DNA from: Verrucomicrobiales bacterium
GTDB taxonomy: Bacteria > Verrucomicrobiota > Verrucomicrobiia > Limisphaerales > UBA1100
NCBI GenBank assembly: GCA_011523245.1
Contig: WTHG01000217.1
Span: 1-5,452, forward strand
Direction: 5' to 3'
Length of the DNA: 5,452 nucleotides
Shown: positions 1 to 5,452 of the stretch, piece after piece
Layout: each line of letters begins with the position of its first letter
Position numbering within the stretch: position 1 is the first letter of the stretch
The notes under the pieces: generated by a model
Seen by the model: the letters and a program-made list of their open reading frames with translations, nothing else
Database searches by the model: none
What the model was told of the DNA's origin: nothing
Made by a program: the position numbers and the translations under genes

Positions 1-2096
1 CTCATATCCGGCCCGGTTAAACGTATGTTGATTGGTTTTCCGGCGGAAAAAATGTTCGCGCTGAATCCTACCTCTTCTGCGCCTGGGAATTCACCGGCCA
101 ATTCTCGCCATCGATCGGCAATTTGTTGGCTGGAAATCGTGCGCTCCTCTGACGGAGCCACTTCCAGATGAACCTCCCCCTTATGGCTGCCCGCGTGGTT
201 CGCAGAATAATTGCCGCCGGCACGTTCTGCTTCTGTCCGGAAAGGCTGCTGCCCCACGCTTGCCAGTGAATGCAAAATTACTCGGTGACCATCATTCCCC
301 CCTCCCATTTCTGACTGCAGTTTTTCAGCGGCTTGAGCAAGGCGAACGACTGCTGCTTCCGTTGTTTCTACGGGTGCGCCACGAGGATATGTAACCCAAG
401 CCGCCACGTTATCACCTTCTACTGGCGGGAAGAATGTAAAACGAAAATGCCCTCCAGCATAACCAGCCAGTGTTAAGAACAGGAGGGCGACTCCACTACT
501 GACAGTGAGATACCGCCAGTTCAGACAAAATTCTAATGCGGGTTTATAGATGCGGCGTGCCAAGGATTCAGCTGCGTCCGCGAAACCTTTTTGGAACCGG
601 AACCAACTCCACCACCTATAGTCTTTTTTCTTAATATTTGGCCCCCCCCTCAAATGCGCTGGCAGAATGACAAGGCATTCGATCAATGAAAACAAAAGTG
701 TCGGAATGACAATAAGAGGAATGAATCTCAATATCTTTCCGGTGTTTCCATCCACCTGAAGGAGCGGGTAAAAAGCTGCCACTGTCGTCAAAACACCAAA
801 GACTCCCGGCCGCGCTACCTCTTTCGCCCCATTCACGGTACTGGCAATCCCAGGGCCGTATCGTTGTTGATGCGTGTAAACATTTTCCCCCACCACGATG
901 GCATCATCCACCACAATCCCCAACACGACAATGAAGGCAAAAAGGCTAATCAAGCTGATTGAAACATCCATTGTGGGCATGAGCCAAAGGGTTCCAAGAA
1001 ATGAAACTGGAATCCCAAAGGTCACCCAAATCGCCAATCGAAACCGAAGAAACAATGCGAGGATTGCGAATACTAAGATCAAGCCGGCCCGGCCATTTCT
1101 ATAGAGCAGATTGAGTCGGCCGCGCAAATAGCTCGCGTCGTCCTGCCAGGTTTCCAAATTGACGCCAACCGGCATCGTATGCTGGGTGGTGCTCACGTAT
1201 TGTTTAACCACCTTCGCAATCTCAAGCGCGCTTTGATCCCCCACCCTAAATACTCGTACGAGTGCGGCTGGTTGCCCGTTAAATTCGGAGGAACTTTCCA
1301 CTTCCTCAAATGCGTCTCGCACTGTCGCGACGTCACCCAATTTCAACCTCGCCCCCTGATTCGCGGTACGGAGCACAAGCTGCTCAAAATCGTGCGCGGA
1401 ATATGCCTGCGTGTTGGATCGGATCAACACTTCGCCCTTGCGGGTTCGTACAGTTCCTCCTGGTAGATTCAACGAGCTGGCGCGAATGGCTTGGGCAACC
1501 TCTTCAAAGGTAAGGCCATATTCACGCAGACCTTCCTCGCGGAGGCTCACGGTGACCTCATAAGGGCGCACATTTGCCAGTTGTACTTGTGAGATTTCAG
1601 GAAGAGCAAGCAACTCATCACGAACACGTTCGGCGGCGCGCTTCAATGCGAGTTCGTTTGCCGGACCGAACACAGCCACATTGATCACTTGCTTTCGAAT
1701 AATGATCTCAGTACTAACCGGCTTGTCAGCGTCTTTCGGGAACGTATCGACCGCATCTACGCGCGACTTCACTTGATCCAAAAAATCCCCTGCATCTGTG
1801 CCGGGTAGCAATTCGATGGATACCACCCCAGAATTTTCAGCGGCAGAGGAAACCACTTGCTTCACGCCGGCTAACCCTTCCACAGCTTGCTCTACACGGG
1901 CGCAAATCTGTTCCTCAGTTTCTTCCGGTGCAGCCCCGGGGTAACGCATTTCCACCATGACCCAATCGGAATCAAACTCCGGAAAGACCTCGCGCTTGAT
2001 TTGTGGGATTGCCATCAAGCCAGATACGAGAATCAATGCAGCCACAAGGTTGGCTGCCACTCCATTCCGCGCAAACCATTCCACCAATCGCCCCAT
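1..2096 (-). CDS. RND-family efflux permease, inner-membrane pump (C-terminal part beyond window)
   Basis: Proton-driven inner-membrane pump of a tripartite efflux complex, AcrB/HAE-like. Translating from ATG at 2096 gives 698 codons with no stop to the left edge. Full-length relatives have about 1,000-1,050 residues, so roughly the last third is missing. Seen: a first membrane helix at about residues 11-31 followed by IPQIKREVFPEF; a large periplasmic porter region at about 32-335; a helix cluster at about 337-480; a seventh helix at about 529-547; then the start of the second periplasmic half. Helix 4 carries VVDDAIVVGEN with the acidic pair D397-D398, matching the AcrB proton-relay aspartates (D407/D408). 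This argues for proton-coupled export and against the metal-efflux (CusA-like) branch. The start overlaps the adaptor stop by one base (TAATG), with the purine-rich stretch AAGGGGG just upstream. The substrate cannot be read from the sequence. The family call is firm; the subfamily is not. Confidence 0.95.
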   Translation of the reverse strand, partial: MGRLVEWFARNGVAANLVAALILVSGLMAIPQIKREVFPEFDSDWVMVEMRYPGAAPEETEEQICARVEQAVEGLAGVKQVVSSAAENSGVVSIELLPGTDAGDFLDQVKSRVDAVDTFPKDADKPVSTEIIIRKQVINVAVFGPANELALKRAAERVRDELLALPEISQVQLANVRPYEVTVSLREEGLREYGLTFEEVAQAIRASSLNLPGGTVRTRKGEVLIRSNTQAYSAHDFEQLVLRTANQGARLKLGDVATVRDAFEEVESSSEFNGQPAALVRVFRVGDQSALEIAKVVKQYVSTTQHTMPVGVNLETWQDDASYLRGRLNLLYRNGRAGLILVFAILALFLRFRLAIWVTFGIPVSFLGTLWLMPTMDVSISLISLFAFIVVLGIVVDDAIVVGENVYTHQQRYGPGIASTVNGAKEVARPGVFGVLTTVAAFYPLLQVDGNTGKILRFIPLIVIPTLLFSLIECLVILPAHLRGGPNIKKKDYRWWSWFRFQKGFADAAESLARRIYKPALEFCLNWRYLTVSSGVALLFLTLAGYAGGHFRFTFFPPVEGDNVAAWVTYPRGAPVETTEAAVVRLAQAAEKLQSEMGGGNDGHRVILHSLASVGQQPFRTEAERAGGNYSANHAGSHKGEVHLEVAPSEERTISSQQIADRWRELAGEFPGAEEVGFSANIFSAGKPINIRLTGPDM

Positions 2097-3340
2097 TAGT
2101 CCCCCTTCCCTAAACGAACACTCATTCCTTCAACAAAAGAATCCAATTCAGTCACACAAACACGTTCTCCCGCAGTGAGCCCTCCGACGACTACTTTGCG
2201 ATCGATGAGTTCAATGATGCGAACCACCTTTCTGGATAGTTTACCGTCTCTGTAGAGGAAAACTGCGTCATTTCCCCGTAATGCCTCCTCCGGTAAAACC
2301 GATACGTCCTCCCGTATGTCCCCCTGTAATTCCGCGCTTACAAAAGCCCCGAATTTTAGAATAGCGCCACCTGAATTGTAAGGATTGGGCACATGCGCAA
2401 TAACGCTTTGGGTATGCGTAGCCGGGTCCACAACCCCGACCAAACGATCGAATCGTGCCGTCCATTGCTCATCGCCAATGGTTAAACGTATAGGGCGTTG
2501 CTTCGCATCGGGAACAGGGCCGAGTAGTTTCAATTGTCGCCTTGATAAGGGCAATCTTACTTCCGCAACATCAATCCTTTGCAAAAGAGCAACTGTGGTA
2601 GCCTGCGAAACCGTGGAACCTACATCCACTGAACCACGCACCACCCGTGCATCAAATGGGGCTCGAATCATGCACCGCTCCAAATCCAACTGAGCCCGCT
2701 CTTTCGCCGCCTCGGCCGCAAACAACGAGGCCTCCCCGGATTTAAGCCCTGCTGAAGCAGCCTCCTCAAGGGCACGGGCTGCAGCGATGGCAGTTTGTGA
2801 CTCGCGAATCTGTGGTTCGCGCAATAAAAGCGCGGGCGGGTCACCTTCCCTCCCAAGTAATCGCCACTCTTTACGTGCAGCACTCGCCTCGGCCTCTTCG
2901 GAGGCTAAACGGGCCTCAGCCTGTATTGCTTGCGCTTTCGCGCTGGCCGCCTGGGCCAGTGCATTGGTCATTGATGCTTTTGCCGTCAGGATATCCGCCT
3001 CAGCCCGTCGTAAATTTAGCCGATAGTCTTCATCATCAATGCGGACCAAGATCTCGCCGACATTGATCAGATAGCCCTCATTCAGCTTGGCCGACACTTC
3101 GACAACCTGGCCTCCAACCTGCGGAATTACAGCCACTTCTTTGCGCGCCAATACGCGACCCTGAGACCGGATAACAGGTTGATGGTTCACCAAGGCAACC
3201 TCTGTTACCTCGATTAACGGTGTTTGTTTTTTAAGAGAAACAGGTTCAATGGTTTTCCGGTGAGTCACCAACCAAAAGGCCCCGGCTATGCCTAGCGCAA
3301 ACACCAATAAAGGCAGGCCGATTTTTAGCGCCAGCCTCAC
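2096..3340 (-). CDS. RND efflux periplasmic adaptor subunit (HlyD/AcrA-type membrane fusion protein)
   Basis: Periplasmic adaptor that joins the permease to the outer-membrane channel; 414 residues, a normal length for the family. Seen in order: a short basic N-terminus and one hydrophobic helix at about 5-26, without a lipobox cysteine, so it is probably anchored by an uncleaved signal helix; first lipoyl half at about 61-105 (GQVVEVSAKLNEGYLINVG); an Ala/Glu/Arg-rich coiled-coil hairpin at about 112-222 with its turn near GDPPALLLREPQ (166-177); second lipoyl half at about 223-245 (IRAPFDARVVRGSVDVGSTV); then beta-barrel and membrane-proximal domains to the C-terminus. The start is GTG, overlapping the outer-membrane gene's stop by 4 bp (GTGA), with GGAGG 7 nt upstream. 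The stop TAA shares one base with the permease start. The role is firm from both sequence and context. Confidence 0.95.
   Translation of the reverse strand: MRLALKIGLPLLVFALGIAGAFWLVTHRKTIEPVSLKKQTPLIEVTEVALVNHQPVIRSQGRVLARKEVAVIPQVGGQVVEVSAKLNEGYLINVGEILVRIDDEDYRLNLRRAEADILTAKASMTNALAQAASAKAQAIQAEARLASEEAEASAARKEWRLLGREGDPPALLLREPQIRESQTAIAAARALEEAASAGLKSGEASLFAAEAAKERAQLDLERCMIRAPFDARVVRGSVDVGSTVSQATTVALLQRIDVAEVRLPLSRRQLKLLGPVPDAKQRPIRLTIGDEQWTARFDRLVGVVDPATHTQSVIAHVPNPYNSGGAILKFGAFVSAELQGDIREDVSVLPEEALRGNDAVFLYRDGKLSRKVVRIIELIDRKVVVGGLTAGERVCVTELDSFVEGMSVRLGKGD
2101..2107 (-). promoter_or_regulatory. Purine-rich ribosome binding site for the permease
   Basis: AAGGGGG on the minus strand ends 4 nt before ATG 2096, within the last codons of the adaptor. 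The spacing is short and the match to GGAGG imperfect, so coupling to adaptor translation through the TAATG junction may matter more. Confidence 0.5.
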
Positions 3341-4746
3341 GATTCGACCTCCAATGTAATCTCTCCACCCAAGGCAAGGTGTAGATCAATTCGATTTTCA
3401 AGCTCAGTGCGCCGAACAGAAATTAATGCGGAACGCGCTGCTGTTAGCCTTCGCTGGGCATCCAATAACACCGCCGCATTAGTTAATCCCAGTTCATAAC
3501 GCCGCTCTGTTAAGGCCAAAACTTCCCGTGCATTTGCAACCGTTAGTGCTGTTTGCCTTCGCTGATCGTCTAGCAGTCGCCCTGCATTGAGGCTGTTCTC
3601 AACCTCATGCAAAGCCGTCATGATTTGTTGCCGGTAATGCAACACAGCTTCTTCGGCTTTAAGGCTTCGGCTATTGATTCGGGTTTGTTGTTCATCCGGA
3701 AACAAAATGGTCTGTGAAAGACTTCCGCCAATCGACCAAATCAGCGAATCTCCACTCAAAAGTTTTTTCAATTCACTGCTGGAACCTCCCCCAGAAGCCG
3801 TGAGTCCGACCCGTGGGAGTAAATTAGCATGTGCCTCAGCAACACTCAGGTTGGCGGCATAAATACGAACTAATCCTGCGGCAATATCAGGGCGGCGCGT
3901 CAAGAGTTCGGCTGGAATGCCGATAGGAACGTCTGGCGGAGGAGACGGCAGGCGAGCTAATTCAATATTTTCGGTCTGGGCTTGAGATGGATTTCTACCA
4001 GCCAGCAATTCCATCGAGCGCGCCAATTTTTCTGAGCGGATTCTCCATTGAACAACGGTTGCTTTGGCTTCTGACAAATTCGCCTTGGATAAACGCACGT
4101 CTAAAGCTCTACCTCGACCAGTTTCAAACCGAACTTCCGATTGTGATAATGTTTGCTCAAGTAACAGCACGGACTCACTCGCCAGGCGGCTTTGGATCTG
4201 AGCTTCAGCCCATTGAACCCAAAGCCTCATGAGTTGAGCCACGATAGATAATCGAGCCGACTCGAGATCATGTTGCACAGCCTTGGCTTCGGTACGCGCA
4301 ATGGTTTGACCAGCACGAATTCGCCCCCATAAATCCAACTCCCAATTCAGCGCTGCAGAAGTTCCGTAACTTTCATAACGCGAACGAGAAGCCCCATTAC
4401 CTCCAAACGGAATCCCAATGAAATTACTCTGCCTTTTCTCCCCCGAAACTGATAAGTCCAGTTTTGGCCGTGATGCAAACGTGCTCATTCGAGCCTCTGC
4501 GCGTGCACGATCAACTCGAATAGCGGCGATTTTTAAATCGTGATTGTGACTCAAAGCATCCTGGATCAACTGCTGCAATTCCGGAACAGCAAATGAATGC
4601 CACCAATCGTTACTTACAGAATTTGTATTGCCCTCAAGGGACCAGGAACCTGGCATCTCGAGCTGTATATCCTGTGTGTTGAATGACGTTGTCTGCCGGC
4701 AACCTAGAAGGCCGGCAAATAACAAAAAGATCATGCTCCATTTCAT
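3337..4746 (-). CDS. Outer-membrane efflux channel lipoprotein (TolC/OprM/NodT type)
   Basis: Outer-membrane exit duct of the tripartite pump. With ATG at 4746 the product has 469 residues and opens with a lipoprotein signal, hydrophobic residues 4-14 ending in lipobox LLGC, so C16 would be the lipidated cysteine. Position +2 is Arg, not Asp, which by the Lol rule of enterobacteria fits outer-membrane sorting. Two outer-membrane efflux protein repeats follow, at about 50-240 and 280-460. Family landmarks are WELDLWGRIR (135-144), LLTRRPDI (281-288), EVENSLNAGR (381-390) and RRYELGLTN (415-423). An in-frame upstream ATG at 4785 would give 482 residues. I prefer 4746 because it makes an ATGA overlap with the regulator's stop, places the signal peptide at the N-terminus and has GGAGGG 11 nt upstream. 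The stop overlaps the adaptor's GTG start. The family call is firm; the start choice is about 80% sure. Confidence 0.94.
   Translation of the reverse strand: MKWSMIFLLFAGLLGCRQTTSFNTQDIQLEMPGSWSLEGNTNSVSNDWWHSFAVPELQQLIQDALSHNHDLKIAAIRVDRARAEARMSTFASRPKLDLSVSGEKRQSNFIGIPFGGNGASRSRYESYGTSAALNWELDLWGRIRAGQTIARTEAKAVQHDLESARLSIVAQLMRLWVQWAEAQIQSRLASESVLLLEQTLSQSEVRFETGRGRALDVRLSKANLSEAKATVVQWRIRSEKLARSMELLAGRNPSQAQTENIELARLPSPPPDVPIGIPAELLTRRPDIAAGLVRIYAANLSVAEAHANLLPRVGLTASGGGSSSELKKLLSGDSLIWSIGGSLSQTILFPDEQQTRINSRSLKAEEAVLHYRQQIMTALHEVENSLNAGRLLDDQRRQTALTVANAREVLALTERRYELGLTNAAVLLDAQRRLTAARSALISVRRTELENRIDLHLALGGEITLEVES
3348..3352 (-). promoter_or_regulatory. Ribosome binding site for the adaptor's GTG start
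   Basis: A strong GGAGG sits 7 nt before the GTG at 3340, inside the end of the outer-membrane gene. This good spacing justifies the non-ATG start, which also makes the 4-bp GTGA overlap. Confidence 0.8.
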
Positions 4747-5372
4747 TTTGCCCGAAGCCCTCCGCACAAAAAGGTTACGAGGCATTCAATAGTGCCCTCT
4801 GTATCATTCGGATCACATACCCCGCCGGATATTAACTGAATGCGTTCAGAATCGGCCATAGTATGCGCCATAGACCCGACTAAAAAATGAAGCCGCCAAA
4901 AGAAAACTTTATGCTCCAAGTGAGGCAAGGCCGCTGTTAATGCCGGCTTAAACTTTTTGAGCACAGTCTCAAATTGACCGGTCAAAAGCCTTTGAACCCG
5001 CGCATCGGGTTCGAGTACTAAGCGGCCAAGCAACCTCATAAAAATACGTCCCCCCTTGTTTTCATCACGACTTAACCGAAGGGCAGGCCCCACCATTGCT
5101 TCGATTACATTTTCTAAGCGCACTTTTTTCCGGCCTGCTTCCTTTTGACAGGCTTCTAGACACCGGATACGTTCGGCATTTAAAGGCAGTAAACGGCGCG
5201 CCAACACGGCCTCAAGTAAGCGGTCTTTACTCCCAAAATGATAATGCACTGCCGCCAAGTTCACTTTGGCGCGCTGAGTAATCGCACGCAATGAAGCGCC
5301 GCTGGCCCCATTGAGAGCAAACAACGTCTCAGCCGCATTCAAAATTCTGTCTTTAGTTGAGCGCTCAGGCAT
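4743..5372 (-). CDS. TetR/AcrR-family transcriptional repressor, PsrA-like, probable regulator of the efflux operon
   Basis: DNA-binding repressor of 209 residues, typical for TetR proteins. Residues about 6-52 form the N-terminal three-helix domain, with the recognition region SLRAITQRAKVNLAAVHYHFGSKDRLLEAV at roughly 27-56. The segment NLAAVHYHFGSKD is close to that of PsrA and related regulators. The C-terminal part (about 85-205), with FMRLLGRLVLEPD and HFLVGSMAHTMAD, should be the ligand-binding and dimer domain. It is the first gene of the operon, faces the same way as the pump genes and overlaps the next gene by 4 bp (ATGA). It is therefore likely autoregulated through the palindrome 16 bp upstream of its start. 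The ATG at 5372 is the only sensible start, since the DNA-binding domain begins at once; it has no Shine-Dalgarno motif. It contains five cysteines (71, 75, 186, 197, 203). The inducer is unknown; a fatty-acid or other lipophilic ligand is inferred from the PsrA resemblance. Confidence 0.93.
   Translation of the reverse strand: MPERSTKDRILNAAETLFALNGASGASLRAITQRAKVNLAAVHYHFGSKDRLLEAVLARRLLPLNAERIRCLEACQKEAGRKKVRLENVIEAMVGPALRLSRDENKGGRIFMRLLGRLVLEPDARVQRLLTGQFETVLKKFKPALTAALPHLEHKVFFWRLHFLVGSMAHTMADSERIQLISGGVCDPNDTEGTIECLVTFLCGGLRAK
4758..4763 (-). promoter_or_regulatory. Ribosome binding site for the outer-membrane lipoprotein, inside the regulator gene
   Basis: GGAGGG on the minus strand lies 11 nt before ATG 4746, within the last codons of the regulator gene. 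It supports that start over the upstream ATG at 4785. The upstream ATG has only a GAGGG-like stretch about 9 nt before it. Confidence 0.6.
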
Positions 5373-5377
5373 AAATT

Positions 5378-5386
5378 AAACGTTTG
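5378..5386. promoter_or_regulatory. Partial second operator element next to the main palindrome
   Basis: AAACGTTTG holds the 8-bp palindrome AAACGTTT and repeats the ACGTTTG arm of the main operator (5380-5386 against 5397-5403, 17 bp apart). With the left arm of the main site it also forms GTTTG-TTT-CAAAC (5382-5394). It may give a second, weaker or cooperative contact for the TetR dimer, reaching to within 6 bp of the start codon. It could also be chance in a short AT-rich leader. Confidence 0.45.
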
Positions 5387-5387
5387 T

Positions 5388-5405
5388 TTCAAACGTACGT
5401 TTGAA
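5388..5405. promoter_or_regulatory. Perfect 18-bp palindrome, probable operator of the adjacent TetR regulator
   Basis: TTCAAACGTACGTTTGAA is identical to its reverse complement. Allowing one mismatched pair, the symmetry extends over 5384-5409. The core CAAAC-GTAC-GTTTG fits the reported Pseudomonas PsrA site, G/CAAAC-N2-4-GTTTG/C. It lies 16-33 bp upstream of the regulator's ATG and just downstream of a TTGACA hexamer, where a bound TetR dimer would block transcription start. Binding by this regulator is inferred from position and symmetry. Confidence 0.85.
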
Positions 5406-5407
5406 TC

Positions 5408-5435
5408 AATTTGACGGAAACGCTTCTTCTGTCAA
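5408..5435 (-). promoter_or_regulatory. Putative operon promoter (TTGACA -35, weak -10)
   Basis: On the minus strand a perfect TTGACA (5435-5430) faces the regulator gene. The expected -10 position holds only a poor match, CAAATT at 5413-5408 with a 16-nt spacer. If this is the promoter, transcription would begin near 5400, inside the palindrome, which suits repression. The weak -10 keeps confidence low. An alternative sigma factor or a start further upstream is possible. Confidence 0.4.
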
Positions 5436-5440
5436 GCGTT
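5419..5440. repeat. 7-bp inverted repeat over the putative -35
   Basis: AACGCTT (5419-5425) and AAGCGTT (5434-5440) are perfect inverted copies separated by 8 nt, and the right arm overlaps the TTGACA hexamer. It may be a second protein-binding site or the stem of an upstream transcript's end. The T-run expected of a good intrinsic terminator is absent in both directions, so I leave its role open. Confidence 0.5.
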
Positions 5441-5452
5441 AGGGGGTTATTT

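Noticed and set aside
898..2178. Several short plus-strand open frames (898-1104, 1179-1466, 1310-1513, 1887-2099, 1957-2178)
   Set aside because: They lie opposite the permease or the permease-adaptor junction, show no recognisable domain and are antisense shadows of a gene with clear family motifs.
15..2491. 12-bp direct repeat GGTTAAACGTAT at 15-26 and 2480-2491
   Set aside because: Both copies encode Ile-Arg-Leu-Thr in the permease and adaptor reading frames. Coincidental codon use explains them, with no flanking similarity.
2268..4232. Other short open frames opposite or inside the adaptor and channel genes
   Set aside because: All overlap strongly supported coding sequence, have low-complexity or Arg/Ser-rich translations and resemble no known protein.
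4744..4785. Upstream ATG at 4785 as the start of the outer-membrane channel
   Set aside because: It adds 13 mostly basic residues before a complete lipoprotein signal peptide and lies fully inside the regulator gene. The ATG at 4746 gives the ATGA junction and a better signal. It remains possible but less likely.
5096..5281. 61-codon plus-strand frame opposite the regulator
   Set aside because: It is antisense to the TetR helix-turn-helix region and has no independent support.
1..5452. A novel defence, mobile or biosynthetic system
   Set aside because: Every gene falls in a well-known efflux or regulator family. There are no transposase, integrase or CRISPR repeats and no unassigned coding stretch.

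Overview
The window holds one minus-strand operon for a tripartite RND-type multidrug efflux system, read from right to left. The order is a TetR-family repressor, an outer-membrane factor lipoprotein of the TolC/NodT type, a periplasmic adaptor (membrane fusion protein) and an inner-membrane RND permease. The permease runs off the left edge. I found no plus-strand gene, RNA gene, mobile element or CRISPR array.

Layout: positions 5373-5452 are the only non-coding stretch. They carry a perfect 18-bp palindrome (5388-5405) with core CAAAC-N4-GTTTG, a partial second copy beside it, a TTGACA hexamer facing the operon and a 7-bp inverted repeat over that hexamer. The regulator occupies 5372-4743, the outer-membrane factor 4746-3337, the adaptor 3340-2096 and the permease 2096 to the left edge. 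Adjacent genes overlap by 4, 4 and 1 bp (ATGA, GTGA, TAATG), so the four are almost certainly co-transcribed and probably translationally coupled. There is no gap of 300 bases without a gene and no terminator in the window.

How they work together: the permease should use the proton gradient to take substrates from the inner membrane or periplasm. The adaptor should bridge it to the outer-membrane channel, which releases substrate outside the cell. The TetR protein most likely binds the palindrome in front of its own gene and represses the whole operon until a ligand releases it. The regulator's DNA-binding domain and the operator both resemble those of PsrA, the fatty-acid-responsive repressor of Pseudomonas. 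This suggests, but does not show, a lipophilic or acyl inducer.

Organism: the lipoprotein signal, the outer-membrane channel and the three-part pump show a diderm (Gram-negative) bacterium. Base composition is not extreme and codon use looks uniform across the four genes. I cannot name the phylum from the sequence; Verrucomicrobiota/Planctomycetota or Proteobacteria are all possible. Overall this is a recognisable efflux cassette, not a new system. Its control region is the most informative part.
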